Part shown: piece after piece, positions 35,645-43,867 of the stretch
How the letters are laid out: every line of letters starts with the position of its first letter
How positions within the stretch are numbered: the stretch's first letter is position 1
NCBI RefSeq assembly: GCF_900119735.1
Contig: NZ_FPJW01000005.1
Span: 1 to 64,000 of the forward strand
Reading direction: 5' to 3'
DNA: 64,000 bases
From: Marinospirillum alkaliphilum DSM 21637
GTDB lineage: Bacteria > Pseudomonadota > Gammaproteobacteria > Pseudomonadales > Halomonadaceae
Notes under the pieces: generated by a model
Database searches by the model: none
Told to the model about the DNA's origin: nothing
Seen by the model: only the letters and a program-made list of their open reading frames with translations
Program-made: the position numbers and the translations under genes

Positions 35645-36676
35645 TTAATGCCTCAGCCGCTGTAGCCATGGCTGCATGGCGGCGGGCAGGCGTGAGCGCA
35701 TGGCTGCAGTGATACTGGCTTCATGTTTCTGCCAGAGAATGCCCAACCCGATCACCGCCAGACCTATGGCGGTGAGCACAAAGGGAAACAGCAGGCTGTC
35801 GGCAAACACCTGCCAGGCCAGACGCCCCAGATACATGGCCACCCCCATACCACCAAACACCACAAACACCCGACGGCGCAACAGCACACCCACCAGAATC
35901 AGCAGCAGATTGATGCAGCAGTATAAAAAGCGCCCCAGCTCACTGTCGGTGTTCATCAGGGTCAAGCCCCCCCAGAAGGCCACCACACCAAACAGATAAA
36001 GCCACCCGGCAAAATCCTGCTGACTGCGATTACGCAGATCCACCATCACCGCCAACAGCAGCATCAACAATCCAAACCAGAGGGAAACCCAACGCCGCAA
36101 GGCAAAGGTCAGTTCTTCACCAAACAACATGGGTGCCAGATCCATGCTCAGGTACCAGAGGGTCACTGCCAGTGGCATCACCAGAAATGCCAGGCGGTAG
36201 TGCCACAAGAGTATGGCTGCAACCATCAGGGTTGCCAGCTCCATGAACAGCCAGCGCCAATCCACCAGTTGATGATACTGGCGATAAACTGCACCTTCCG
36301 GCCAGAAACCCAGCATCTGCTGCAAGCCATAAACCGCCAGGGGTGTCAGTACCACCACAAAGGTTGCCGTGACACCGGCAGGAACCGGCAGGTTACGGCG
36401 CCGGAACACTTGTGTCAGCCACAGTCCGCCAAGGGCATACAACAGTGCTATCAGTAATAAACCGGCACCACCAAAACGCTCCCAGCCCAGTGTCATAAAC
36501 AGGCTCATGGCACCAATGGCCAGCAGTCCACCAAGATAATAAAGGGTGTGGGCCAGTTGAAAGGAAGACTGCCCCTGAGTCTGCGTCTGAAGAAACTGCC
36601 ACAGCGCATCAACCTGTGATTCATTGATGATCCCTGCCTCACGGGCCTGGTCCAGTTGCCTGCGATTGACTTGCAT
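35645..36676 (-). CDS. DUF2157 multi-span membrane protein
   Basis: A short N-terminal soluble part (residues 1 to about 50, MQVNRRQLDQAREAGII) resembles the DUF2157 opening, and about nine to ten membrane spans follow. The open frame extends to 36820, but the upstream part overlaps the DUF924 gene and is not conserved; ATG 36676 has GGAG nine bases before it, ATG 36691 is an alternative. The function is unknown for the family. It follows the DUF924 gene by 19 bp on the same strand. Confidence 0.75.
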   Translation of the reverse strand: MQVNRRQLDQAREAGIINESQVDALWQFLQTQTQGQSSFQLAHTLYYLGGLLAIGAMSLFMTLGWERFGGAGLLLIALLYALGGLWLTQVFRRRNLPVPAGVTATFVVVLTPLAVYGLQQMLGFWPEGAVYRQYHQLVDWRWLFMELATLMVAAILLWHYRLAFLVMPLAVTLWYLSMDLAPMLFGEELTFALRRWVSLWFGLLMLLLAVMVDLRNRSQQDFAGWLYLFGVVAFWGGLTLMNTDSELGRFLYCCINLLLILVGVLLRRRVFVVFGGMGVAMYLGRLAWQVFADSLLFPFVLTAIGLAVIGLGILWQKHEASITAAMRSRLPAAMQPWLQRLRH

Positions 36677-36695
36677 TCCTTTTTTCTCCATCACA

Positions 36696-37241
36696 TCAAA
36701 AAGATGAACCCGGCTGCTGCAGGAACTCAAGCTCTTCGGTAGTTGAGGTACGTCCCAGTATGACATTGCGGTGTGGATAGCGCCCGAAGCGATCAATGAT
36801 GTGCTTGTGTCGGATTTCAAAATCCAGATTGTTTTCCAGCCCCGGCTGGCTGAACAGTTTGACCGCCTGCCGGTGAATCAATCTGGATTCACTGTGCATG
36901 TAAGGCATATAAAGGAATGCCCGCTCGGTGACTGAAAGCTCCTGATCCATGCCTTGTTGAACCGCTTGCTGTGCCAGTGCCAGAGCCAGGGCGTCACTGG
37001 CAAAAGCTGCCGGTGTGTCTCTGAACATATTGCGGGAAAACTGATCCAGCACCAGGATTTCAGCCAGACACCCCCGAGGGGTGGTTCGCCAGTCAAAGAG
37101 TTCACAGGCTGCCGCCGCCTGGTGCAGTTCTGAAAAACGATCACGCAGGGCTTGATCCATCGCTTCACTTTTAACAAACCAGTCTGCCGGTTGCAGCTCC
37201 TCAAACCAGAAGTTCAGTACCGTTTCCGCTTGCCAGCTCAT
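36696..37241 (-). CDS. DUF924 family protein
   Basis: This cytoplasmic helical (TPR-like) protein of 181 residues matches DUF924 through FWFEELQPADWFVKSEAMD (about 11-29), ILVLDQFSRNMFRDTPAAFA (about 62-81), FLYMPYMHSE (about 109-118) and FGRYPHRN (about 151-158). The biochemical role is unknown. GAGG lies upstream of the start. It is part of a leftward run of accessory genes. Confidence 0.9.
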   Translation of the reverse strand: MSWQAETVLNFWFEELQPADWFVKSEAMDQALRDRFSELHQAAAACELFDWRTTPRGCLAEILVLDQFSRNMFRDTPAAFASDALALALAQQAVQQGMDQELSVTERAFLYMPYMHSESRLIHRQAVKLFSQPGLENNLDFEIRHKHIIDRFGRYPHRNVILGRTSTTEELEFLQQPGSSF

Positions 37242-37281
37242 GACACCACCTCATTCTGTTTGCCCGGATCATCAGGCTGAT

Positions 37282-37959
37282 TCAGCGCGTGAACATACCG
37301 GGGTTGCGTTCAATGAATGCACGTATCCAGCGTTTCACAAAAAAGTTTCTGCCACGCTTCAGGTAAGCATAGCCTGCCATGCTGATCAGCAAAGCACCCA
37401 GGGCATTCACAATCATGTCCCACATGGTATCGGTCAGGCCAGAGGGATCACCCAGCATGGGTTTTTGCATCCGGGTGCCAACCAGCTGATCCATGGCAAA
37501 TTCAAAGATCTCCCACAGGGAGCCGATGGCCACCGCAAAAATAAAGGCAAAAAAAGCCAGAAATCCAGGTGTCATGTGCAGCTCTACACGACGACTTTCA
37601 TTCAGCAGATAAACCAGCAGAAAACCCAGAATACCCATCAGAAAACCGGCACTGGCGTGCAGGGCAATATCCCACCACCAGAAGCGCGCATAAAAGTCGT
37701 GGATTTCACCCAGATAAAAGGATGCAAAAATGAACACCACCGCCAGCAGATGAAATTCTGCTGGCAGATCCACCTGCAAGCGACGCCAGAAAATGATCGG
37801 AGCCAGCAGTGTAAGAATGATCAAAGTGACCAGAAACAGCGGCAACCAACTGCGCTCCAGTGCCAGCAGCAGCCATTCCGCCAGCATCAGCAACAACATC
37901 AGGCGCACAAAATAACGGTGCAGACGCCTGTCTGCAGGTTCGCGTCTGATCCTCGACAT
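37282..37959 (-). CDS. DUF2238 (YjdF-like) membrane protein
   Basis: Six to seven membrane spans over 225 residues, with the family patterns GEIHDFYARFWWWDIALHASAG (about 104-125), SLWEIFEFAMDQLVG (about 168-182) and DTMWDMIVNALGALL (about 198-212). These acidic and histidine residues buried in membrane spans are conserved in the family, but no activity is known. AGGAGG lies eight bases before the start. It is encoded between the esterase and DUF924 genes, in the same direction. Confidence 0.85.
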   Translation of the reverse strand: MSRIRREPADRRLHRYFVRLMLLLMLAEWLLLALERSWLPLFLVTLIILTLLAPIIFWRRLQVDLPAEFHLLAVVFIFASFYLGEIHDFYARFWWWDIALHASAGFLMGILGFLLVYLLNESRRVELHMTPGFLAFFAFIFAVAIGSLWEIFEFAMDQLVGTRMQKPMLGDPSGLTDTMWDMIVNALGALLISMAGYAYLKRGRNFFVKRWIRAFIERNPGMFTR

Positions 37960-38000
37960 GACAACCTCCTGGTTTCAGGTAGCCGCTGATCAGAGGGGGA

Positions 38001-38573
38001 TCAACCGGGCTGGTGTTGCTGATGCCACTGCTGGATATAAGTCAGATGGCGTTCAAAACCTTCAAATCCGTGGTTGCCACCTTCCTCCAGAATCAGCTCT
38101 GCTCCGGGGTAAGCTGCCAGTGCCTGACGGTAATCCAGCAGTTCATCACCGGTTTGCAGCATCAGCAGGCAGCGTTCGGTTACAGGCTGCTCCACACAAT
38201 AAGCACGCAGGCTTTCGGTGTGTGCTGCAGTCCACTCATAGGCAGTCTGATCATGAAAATGCACCGCACGCCCGACCGCACGATGCAGGGTGATATAAGG
38301 CTCCACCGCCGGATTGATCAGCACATAAGGCAGCTTGAAACGATGGGCCAGCCAGGTGGCGTAATAACCACCCAGTGAAGAACCGATCAGTGTCACCGGT
38401 TCATGGCGCAACAGCACCACCAACAGTTCTTCGAGGGTATCCAGTGCCAGCACCGGAATATCCGGCAAGGAGGGCGCAGCAAAGGCGATGTCCTGTTCAG
38501 CACAGAAACTTCGCAGCTGCTCAGCCTTACTGCCATGACCACTGGAACCGAATCCATGGATGAACAACAGCAT
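38001..38573 (-). CDS. YqiA-like alpha/beta-fold esterase
   Basis: This is a compact alpha/beta hydrolase of the UPF0227/YqiA family: HGFGSSGHGSKA near the N-terminus (about 6-17), nucleophile elbow GSSLGGYYATWLA (about 63-75), INPAVEP (about 86-92), the acid in LQTGDELLDY and the base in GGNHGFEGF. It is likely a cytoplasmic short-chain ester hydrolase; the natural substrate is unknown. It follows the SDR gene by 14 bp on the same strand. Confidence 0.87.
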   Translation of the reverse strand: MLLFIHGFGSSGHGSKAEQLRSFCAEQDIAFAAPSLPDIPVLALDTLEELLVVLLRHEPVTLIGSSLGGYYATWLAHRFKLPYVLINPAVEPYITLHRAVGRAVHFHDQTAYEWTAAHTESLRAYCVEQPVTERCLLMLQTGDELLDYRQALAAYPGAELILEEGGNHGFEGFERHLTYIQQWHQQHQPG

Positions 38574-38587
38574 GTGAATCCTCCAGC

Positions 38588-39343
38588 TTATTCTTCCTGA
38601 ATCAATGGGCGGATCAGCAGTTCACTGACATCCACATGGGCAGGCTGGGTCACCGCATAGAATATCGCTGCAGCAATGTCTTCCGGTTGCAGAATCGGAC
38701 TGCCCTCTGCATACATGTTGTCCTTGACCGCCTTGCGGATTTTTTCATGGCCGATGGAATCCGGTAACTCAGTGGCTACCGAGCCGGGCTGCACATCGGT
38801 GACCCGCACACCAAAGCGGATGGCTTCCTTGCGCAGGGTATCGGAAATGGCCCGCACTGCGTGTTTGGTTCCGGCATACACCCCGGCGCTCTGGAAGGTC
38901 ACCCGTGAGGCAACTGAGCTGATGTTCACAATATGGCCGGACTTGCGTTCGGCCATACCGGGATAAACGGCATGAATGGCGTAGAGCACACCCTTGATGT
39001 TGACATCAATCATGCGTTCCCATTCATCCACCCGGCCGGAGATGATCGGGCTGATCGGCATGGTTCCGGCATTGTTGATCAGGATATCCACACCACCGGG
39101 CAGTGCCGCCAGACGCTCACCCACTGCTGCCATGGCGTTTCGGTCTGATACATCCACCGGTTCCAGCTGAATATCTGCCCCCTGGGCTTGCAGCTCTGCG
39201 GCCAGTGCCTCCAGGCGCTCCACCCGCCGGGCAGAAAGCACCAGTGAAGCACCGGCAGCGGCCAGGGTGCGCGCCGTAGCGGCACCGATGCCGGAACTGG
39301 CACCGGTGATCCAGACACGCTTACCCTGCAACAGCGGCGTCAT
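38588..39343 (-). CDS. short-chain dehydrogenase/reductase (SDR)
   Basis: This classical SDR oxidoreductase has NAD(P) motif TGASSGIGAATA (about 14-25), NNAG (about 89-92), the catalytic Ser in NISSVAS (about 139-145) and the YxxxK pair in YAGTKHAVR (about 156-164). The arginines after the first strand (SARRVERL) favour NADP(H). The substrate is unknown. It overlaps the thrH stop by one base. Confidence 0.9.
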   Translation of the reverse strand: MTPLLQGKRVWITGASSGIGAATARTLAAAGASLVLSARRVERLEALAAELQAQGADIQLEPVDVSDRNAMAAVGERLAALPGGVDILINNAGTMPISPIISGRVDEWERMIDVNIKGVLYAIHAVYPGMAERKSGHIVNISSVASRVTFQSAGVYAGTKHAVRAISDTLRKEAIRFGVRVTDVQPGSVATELPDSIGHEKIRKAVKDNMYAEGSPILQPEDIAAAIFYAVTQPAHVDVSELLIRPLIQEE

Positions 39344-39960
39344 CAGAGTGACAGCTCGCGGTTGCTGGCGTTGATGAAGGCTTTTTTCAGGTCATCGTAG
39401 GTGTGTACAGCAGGGAACTGCGGGAACTCTTCAATGACATTCTGCGGCGCATGGAACAGGATGCCCTGCTCAGCCTGGGCCAGCATGGTGGTGTCGTTGT
39501 AGGAGTCACCGGCAGCAATCACGCGATAATTCAGCAGTTGGAAAGCGCGTACACTCTGGCGCTTGGGATCACGCTGACGCAGTTTGTAATCCACCACCCG
39601 GCCATCCGCGTCCACTTCCAGCTTGTGGCACAGCAGGGTTGGATAACCCAGCTGTTTCATCAGTGGCATGGCAAATTCATAGAAGGTGTCCGACAGAATC
39701 ACCAACTGGAAACGCTCACGCAGCCAGTTGGTGAATTCGATGGCGCCCGGCAGGGGTTCCAGGGTGGCAATCACCGCCTGGATATCCGGCAGTTTCAGGC
39801 CATGCTCATCCAGAATGCGCAGACGCTGACGCATCAATACGTCATAGTCCGGCACATCACGGGTGGTGGCGCGCAGTTCTTTAATACCGGTTTTTTCGGC
39901 AAAGGCAATCCAGATTTCGGGGATCAGTACCCCTTCAAGATCCAGGCAGGCAAGTTCCAT
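39343..39960 (-). CDS. thrH: phosphoserine phosphatase / homoserine phosphotransferase ThrH
   Basis: ThrH is a HAD-superfamily enzyme that dephosphorylates phosphoserine and can move the phosphate to homoserine, linking serine and threonine synthesis. Motif I is unusual, as in other ThrH proteins: ACLDLEGVLIPEIW, with LEG in place of the DxD second Asp. Motif II LSDTFYEFA (about 90-98), the lysine region and motif III GDSYNDTTML (about 148-157) are intact. The length, 205, is normal. It starts the leftward thrH-SDR-esterase-DUF2238-DUF924-DUF2157 series. Confidence 0.92.
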   Translation of the reverse strand: MELACLDLEGVLIPEIWIAFAEKTGIKELRATTRDVPDYDVLMRQRLRILDEHGLKLPDIQAVIATLEPLPGAIEFTNWLRERFQLVILSDTFYEFAMPLMKQLGYPTLLCHKLEVDADGRVVDYKLRQRDPKRQSVRAFQLLNYRVIAAGDSYNDTTMLAQAEQGILFHAPQNVIEEFPQFPAVHTYDDLKKAFINASNRELSL

Positions 39961-40010
39961 GACTATCCTTCAACAGTGGCTTGGGTGAAAGCTCACATTA
40001 TAAAGGTTTA

Positions 40011-40982
40011 TCAGCGGTTCGGCAGCTCCAGCCCTTCAAACATCTGCTCCACTTCCTGTCGGGTGGCCGCAGCCAGAGCCTGATCAACGGTATCCCGATC
40101 CAGATGGGCCGCCAGTTTTTCAATGAAGTGGTAGAGATAACCACGCATGAAGGTGCCCCGACGAATGCCCAGGCGGGTGATACTGGGTTCAAACAAGTGG
40201 CTGGCATCCAGTACCACCAGATCATCGTCACGCAAATCGGCCGCCATGTGCGCCACAATGCCCACACCCACACCCAGACGAACATAGGTCTTGATCACGT
40301 CCGAGTCAGCTGCAGTAAACACAATTTTTGGCTCCAGACCAGCCGCAGCAAAGGCTTCATCCACCTTGGCCCGACCGGTGAAGCCACTGATGTAGGTCAC
40401 CAGCGGGTATTCGGCCAGCACTTCCAGCGTCAGTTTTTTCTGCTGAGCCAGCGGATGATCCTTCGGCACCAGCACACAACGGTTCCATTGATAACAGGGG
40501 AAGGTCACCAAGTCATTGGTGCTGGCAATGGATTCAGTGGCAATCGCCAGATCAGCCTCACCATCGGCCACCATCTGGGCAATCTGCGGGGGTGTGCCCT
40601 GCTTCAGGCTGAGGGTGACATCCGGGTATTTTGCCATGAATTGACTGATCACCGCCGGCAGGATGTAGCGCGCCTGAGTGTGCGTGGTGGCCAGTACCAG
40701 ACTGCCGCGCCGTTCATTGCTGAATTCCTGTGCCACCCGTTTGATGTTTTCAGCCGTGCGCAGCATTTCACCCGCCAGATTGATCACCACCTGCCCGGCC
40801 GGCGTGATGCGTGTCAGGTGTTTACCACTGCGTGCAAACACCTCAATGCCCAGCTCGTCTTCCAGCAGGCGAATCTGTTTGCTGATGCCCGGCTGAGAGG
40901 TGTAAAGGCTCTGCGCGGTGGCCGACACATTCAGGTCATGGTGGGCCACTTCCCAGATATAACGCAGCTGCTGCAATTTCAT
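40011..40982 (-). CDS. cysB: CysB-type LysR regulator of sulfur assimilation
   Basis: CysB activates cysteine-biosynthesis and sulfate-uptake genes in response to N-acetylserine. The 324 residues equal the family length. The helix-turn-helix is at about 1-60 (MKLQQLRYIWEVAHHDLNVSATAQSLYTSQPGISKQIRLLEDELG), and TTHTQARYILP, the start of the effector domain (about 99-109), is a CysB signature. The frame opens at 41045, but ATG 40982 is preceded by AGGAGAA. thrH follows 50 bp downstream in the same direction. Confidence 0.95.
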   Translation of the reverse strand: MKLQQLRYIWEVAHHDLNVSATAQSLYTSQPGISKQIRLLEDELGIEVFARSGKHLTRITPAGQVVINLAGEMLRTAENIKRVAQEFSNERRGSLVLATTHTQARYILPAVISQFMAKYPDVTLSLKQGTPPQIAQMVADGEADLAIATESIASTNDLVTFPCYQWNRCVLVPKDHPLAQQKKLTLEVLAEYPLVTYISGFTGRAKVDEAFAAAGLEPKIVFTAADSDVIKTYVRLGVGVGIVAHMAADLRDDDLVVLDASHLFEPSITRLGIRRGTFMRGYLYHFIEKLAAHLDRDTVDQALAAATRQEVEQMFEGLELPNR

Positions 40983-41066
40983 GGGGCTTCTCCTGCCGCC
41001 AACAATGGCAAAAAGGTAATAACGAAAAGATTTCAAATTACCCAAGAGAATATACAGAATCCGAGA

Positions 41067-43055
41067 TCATGACAAGAGCCCCATTTTCTGCATGGCTCGC
41101 CAGTCCAGCACCCAGGCCTGCAAGGCCATTGACTTGCCCTTCAGTTGCAAGGCACCCGCCGGATAACAGGGCAACTGATCACGAACCGCCAGCCAGGTGG
41201 CTTCACCCATCAGGATATCCACCGTTTCGCAGGGTTTAGGCTCTCCGGCAGCACGGGCCTGCTGCCAGGCTTCATTCACGGCCTTGGTGGCACTTTCCAG
41301 CCGGGCAGCCACATTCACCACATCCCCGATGGCGGTGTAATTGAAACGTCCGGCAGCACCGATATTACCCACCACCCCTTCGCCGGTATTGATACCAATG
41401 CCCATACGCAGCTGACGCACCGGGTCATCAGGGAAGTTGGCATTAAATCGTTCCAGTGCCTGCAGCATTGCCGCTGCTGAAAGACAGGCATGCAAGGCAT
41501 GATTTTCATCAGGCAGGGGGGCATTAAAAAGCGCCATGATGGCGTCACCAATCAGCTTGTCGAGGGTGCCCTGATAACGGTGCAGGGGTTCAATCATCTG
41601 GCCGAAATAAGCATTCAGGTGACGCACCAGCTCTTCCGTTTCCAGCGCCTCCGTGGTGGGTGTGAAATCTCGCAGATCAGTGAACACCACCGTCAGTTGC
41701 TGACGCTGGCCACCCAGACTGATCAGTTGCGGCTGATTCACCAGTCGCTCCACCAGGGCAGGAGCCACATAACTGCTGAAGGCACTTCGCAGCCAGGCGG
41801 TTTCCGCTCGATTCTGTACAAACAGCCAGACTTCACCCAGCAACACCAATAGCAACAGCAATAACAATGGATAAAAAGCTTCCAGCCAGAGGTGCAACCA
41901 CAGATACAAGCCTGCCCCGGCAGCCACCAGCAACAGCGCAATGGCGCCATAACACAGCAGGCGCAGCCAGGGAGAAGCCAGCTGCCAGATCAGAAACACC
42001 GCCAACAAGGTCAACAGCAGCACCCCTGCCAGGTGGGTACCCTGAACTTCCTGCAACAGGCTGGCATCCAGCAGATTTGCGACAAAGGTGAGATGCACCA
42101 GTGGGCCTGGCTGATAACCCAAGGGGGTGGCACGCAGATCGGTGACCCCTGCCTCACTGACTCCCACCATAACCCATCGACCGGCAAGCCGTTCTGGGTC
42201 CCAGTCATCCTGCATCAGCTCGGCAAAACGGATGCGTTGCCAGGTGTCTGGTGGATAAAAATTCAGCCGGGTGCGTTGCTGTGCATCCACCGGAACAGAC
42301 TGCCCCGCAGTCATTGCACTGCTCCCCTGCAGGGTGAAGTCCTGCTGTCGGCCCAGACGCAATAACTGAACACCCAGGTTCGGCAAGGCCATATCCTGCA
42401 GGGCAAACGCCAGTGGATAATGACGCAATTGCTGATCAGCATCCGGCTGAATGTTCAGCGCGGCCAGCAATGGCAAGGCATCACGAAGTTGTGGAGTAGG
42501 TAATTCAAGGCGGTCACTGGTCAGTAGTGTCACATCCGTGACATCCAGCAGTGCCGAATCCAGCAGCAACTCCCATTCATGGGGCTGCAGTGTTGCTGCC
42601 AGTGGACCATTCAGGAACACGCCTCCCACAACCGGCAGGTCGGCCAGGGCTTCTGCCAGTTGCCGGTCTTCTTCCGGCCGGGTGGCTTCGGAGAACACCA
42701 TGTCCAGTGCCACCACCTCGGCAAGATGCAGGCGGGCCAGCCCTTCTGCCAGCACACTGCGAGGCCAGGGCCAACGACCAAAAGCCTGCACACTGGTGTT
42801 TTCAATTTCCAGAAACACCAGTTGCTGTGGTGGTACACGGGGGTTCAATCGATACTGGCCGTCTGAAATGGCGCTGGCCAGCGACTGAATCAATGGAGGT
42901 GGGTACAGAGACAGCAACAGCACCGGCAACACCAGCAGCAGTGCCACCGGATAGAGGCTGATGGGCCCTTTCCATTTTCCAGAACCCTGCTTCAACTTCC
43001 CAAAGTACCGCATCAGGTTCACAAAGCGCCGCAACTGGTCCACAAAGCTCCGCAT
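41067..43055 (-). CDS. CHASE2-domain class III adenylate cyclase
   Basis: This is a membrane sensor that makes a cyclic nucleotide, most likely cAMP. TM1 (about 32-55) is followed by a periplasmic CHASE2 domain (about 60-330) and three consecutive TM segments (about 345-415), then a class III cyclase domain (about 450-640). Metal aspartates are in VFTDLRDFT and LIGDAIMALF; the substrate lysine is in LDKLIGD (ATP type); NVAARLES carries the transition-state Asn and Arg. Its start overlaps the FecR gene by one base (TGATG), so the two are co-translated; FecR and CHASE2 genes often pair. Confidence 0.9.
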   Translation of the reverse strand: MRSFVDQLRRFVNLMRYFGKLKQGSGKWKGPISLYPVALLLVLPVLLLSLYPPPLIQSLASAISDGQYRLNPRVPPQQLVFLEIENTSVQAFGRWPWPRSVLAEGLARLHLAEVVALDMVFSEATRPEEDRQLAEALADLPVVGGVFLNGPLAATLQPHEWELLLDSALLDVTDVTLLTSDRLELPTPQLRDALPLLAALNIQPDADQQLRHYPLAFALQDMALPNLGVQLLRLGRQQDFTLQGSSAMTAGQSVPVDAQQRTRLNFYPPDTWQRIRFAELMQDDWDPERLAGRWVMVGVSEAGVTDLRATPLGYQPGPLVHLTFVANLLDASLLQEVQGTHLAGVLLLTLLAVFLIWQLASPWLRLLCYGAIALLLVAAGAGLYLWLHLWLEAFYPLLLLLLLVLLGEVWLFVQNRAETAWLRSAFSSYVAPALVERLVNQPQLISLGGQRQQLTVVFTDLRDFTPTTEALETEELVRHLNAYFGQMIEPLHRYQGTLDKLIGDAIMALFNAPLPDENHALHACLSAAAMLQALERFNANFPDDPVRQLRMGIGINTGEGVVGNIGAAGRFNYTAIGDVVNVAARLESATKAVNEAWQQARAAGEPKPCETVDILMGEATWLAVRDQLPCYPAGALQLKGKSMALQAWVLDWRAMQKMGLLS

Positions 43056-43822
43056 CAGCGCAACCAGCGCTCAAGATCACGCTGCAACCGCTCCAGTGCA
43101 GGATTGACCGGTGCATCAATCACCTCGGGGGCATCTTCACTGCCACCCAGTGTCAGCTGACGACCTGGCTGCAGGTCCACACCACTGACAAAGGCCTGAA
43201 ACTGGGCCATCTGCTCCTTCTTGTAGTCTTCAAACGCCTGTTGCAAGGCATTCCGGTACTCCTGAAATGCCCGCTGCTGGTAAGCCCGATACTCGCTGAA
43301 GGTCATTTCGGACACGGGTTTGGCACGATAATAGGCCATTTCACGACCATCCTGCCGTTCTACACCCACCAAACCTCGAAACAGCGCCACGTCATCACGT
43401 TGATCACTGCTGCTGACCAGGAACCGGGTACCCTTGACCCCGATCACCACCAGCGGTGTATGCACCACAAATGGGGTTGCTCCTCGCTGACTGACTTCAA
43501 ACAGACCGGCACCCTCTTCCAGCCGAATGCCGGAAGCATCCAGCACCAGCAGTCGGCTGCCGCCATCCAGCACCAACTCGCCACCGGAATGGCGAATCAG
43601 GGCACGAGCATTGGTCTGGGTGATGACCCGATCATCAGTGCAGAGCGCATGAGGAAGCTGAAGATCACGCAGTGGAAAAGCAGACCCGGCAGGCTGAACC
43701 CGCACCAGCCCTTCCAGTTGCACCAGCGCGGCATGAGACTCACAGGAAACTGAAGCGGCCTGCAACTGCAGGGAAGCAAGGAACAACAAGCCCGACACCA
43801 GCACAGCCACTGTTTTTTTCAT
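43055..43822 (-). CDS. FecR-domain exported protein
   Basis: A signal peptide (about residues 1-22, LQLQAAS) and a FecR domain (about 30-165) are visible, with the pattern LQLPHALCTDDRVITQTNARALIRHSGGELVLDGGSRL and FVVHTPLVVIGVKGTRF. The remainder is helical, with a YRAYQQRAFQEYRNAL coiled-coil stretch, and is probably periplasmic. ATG 43822 has GGAAGG-type ribosome binding sequence before it; the upstream ATG at 43858 is less likely. It most likely gives the input to the adjoining CHASE2 cyclase, although no direct evidence is in the sequence. Confidence 0.85.
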   Translation of the reverse strand: MKKTVAVLVSGLLFLASLQLQAASVSCESHAALVQLEGLVRVQPAGSAFPLRDLQLPHALCTDDRVITQTNARALIRHSGGELVLDGGSRLLVLDASGIRLEEGAGLFEVSQRGATPFVVHTPLVVIGVKGTRFLVSSSDQRDDVALFRGLVGVERQDGREMAYYRAKPVSEMTFSEYRAYQQRAFQEYRNALQQAFEDYKKEQMAQFQAFVSGVDLQPGRQLTLGGSEDAPEVIDAPVNPALERLQRDLERWLR

Positions 43823-43867
43823 GATGTTTCCTTCCCTTGCATCGAAAAAATGAAGCATAGCAGATCA

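Noticed and set aside
39981-41072. 363-codon open frame on the plus strand across cysB
   Set aside because: It lies opposite cysB, whose sequence and start are clear; the product has no recognisable domain.
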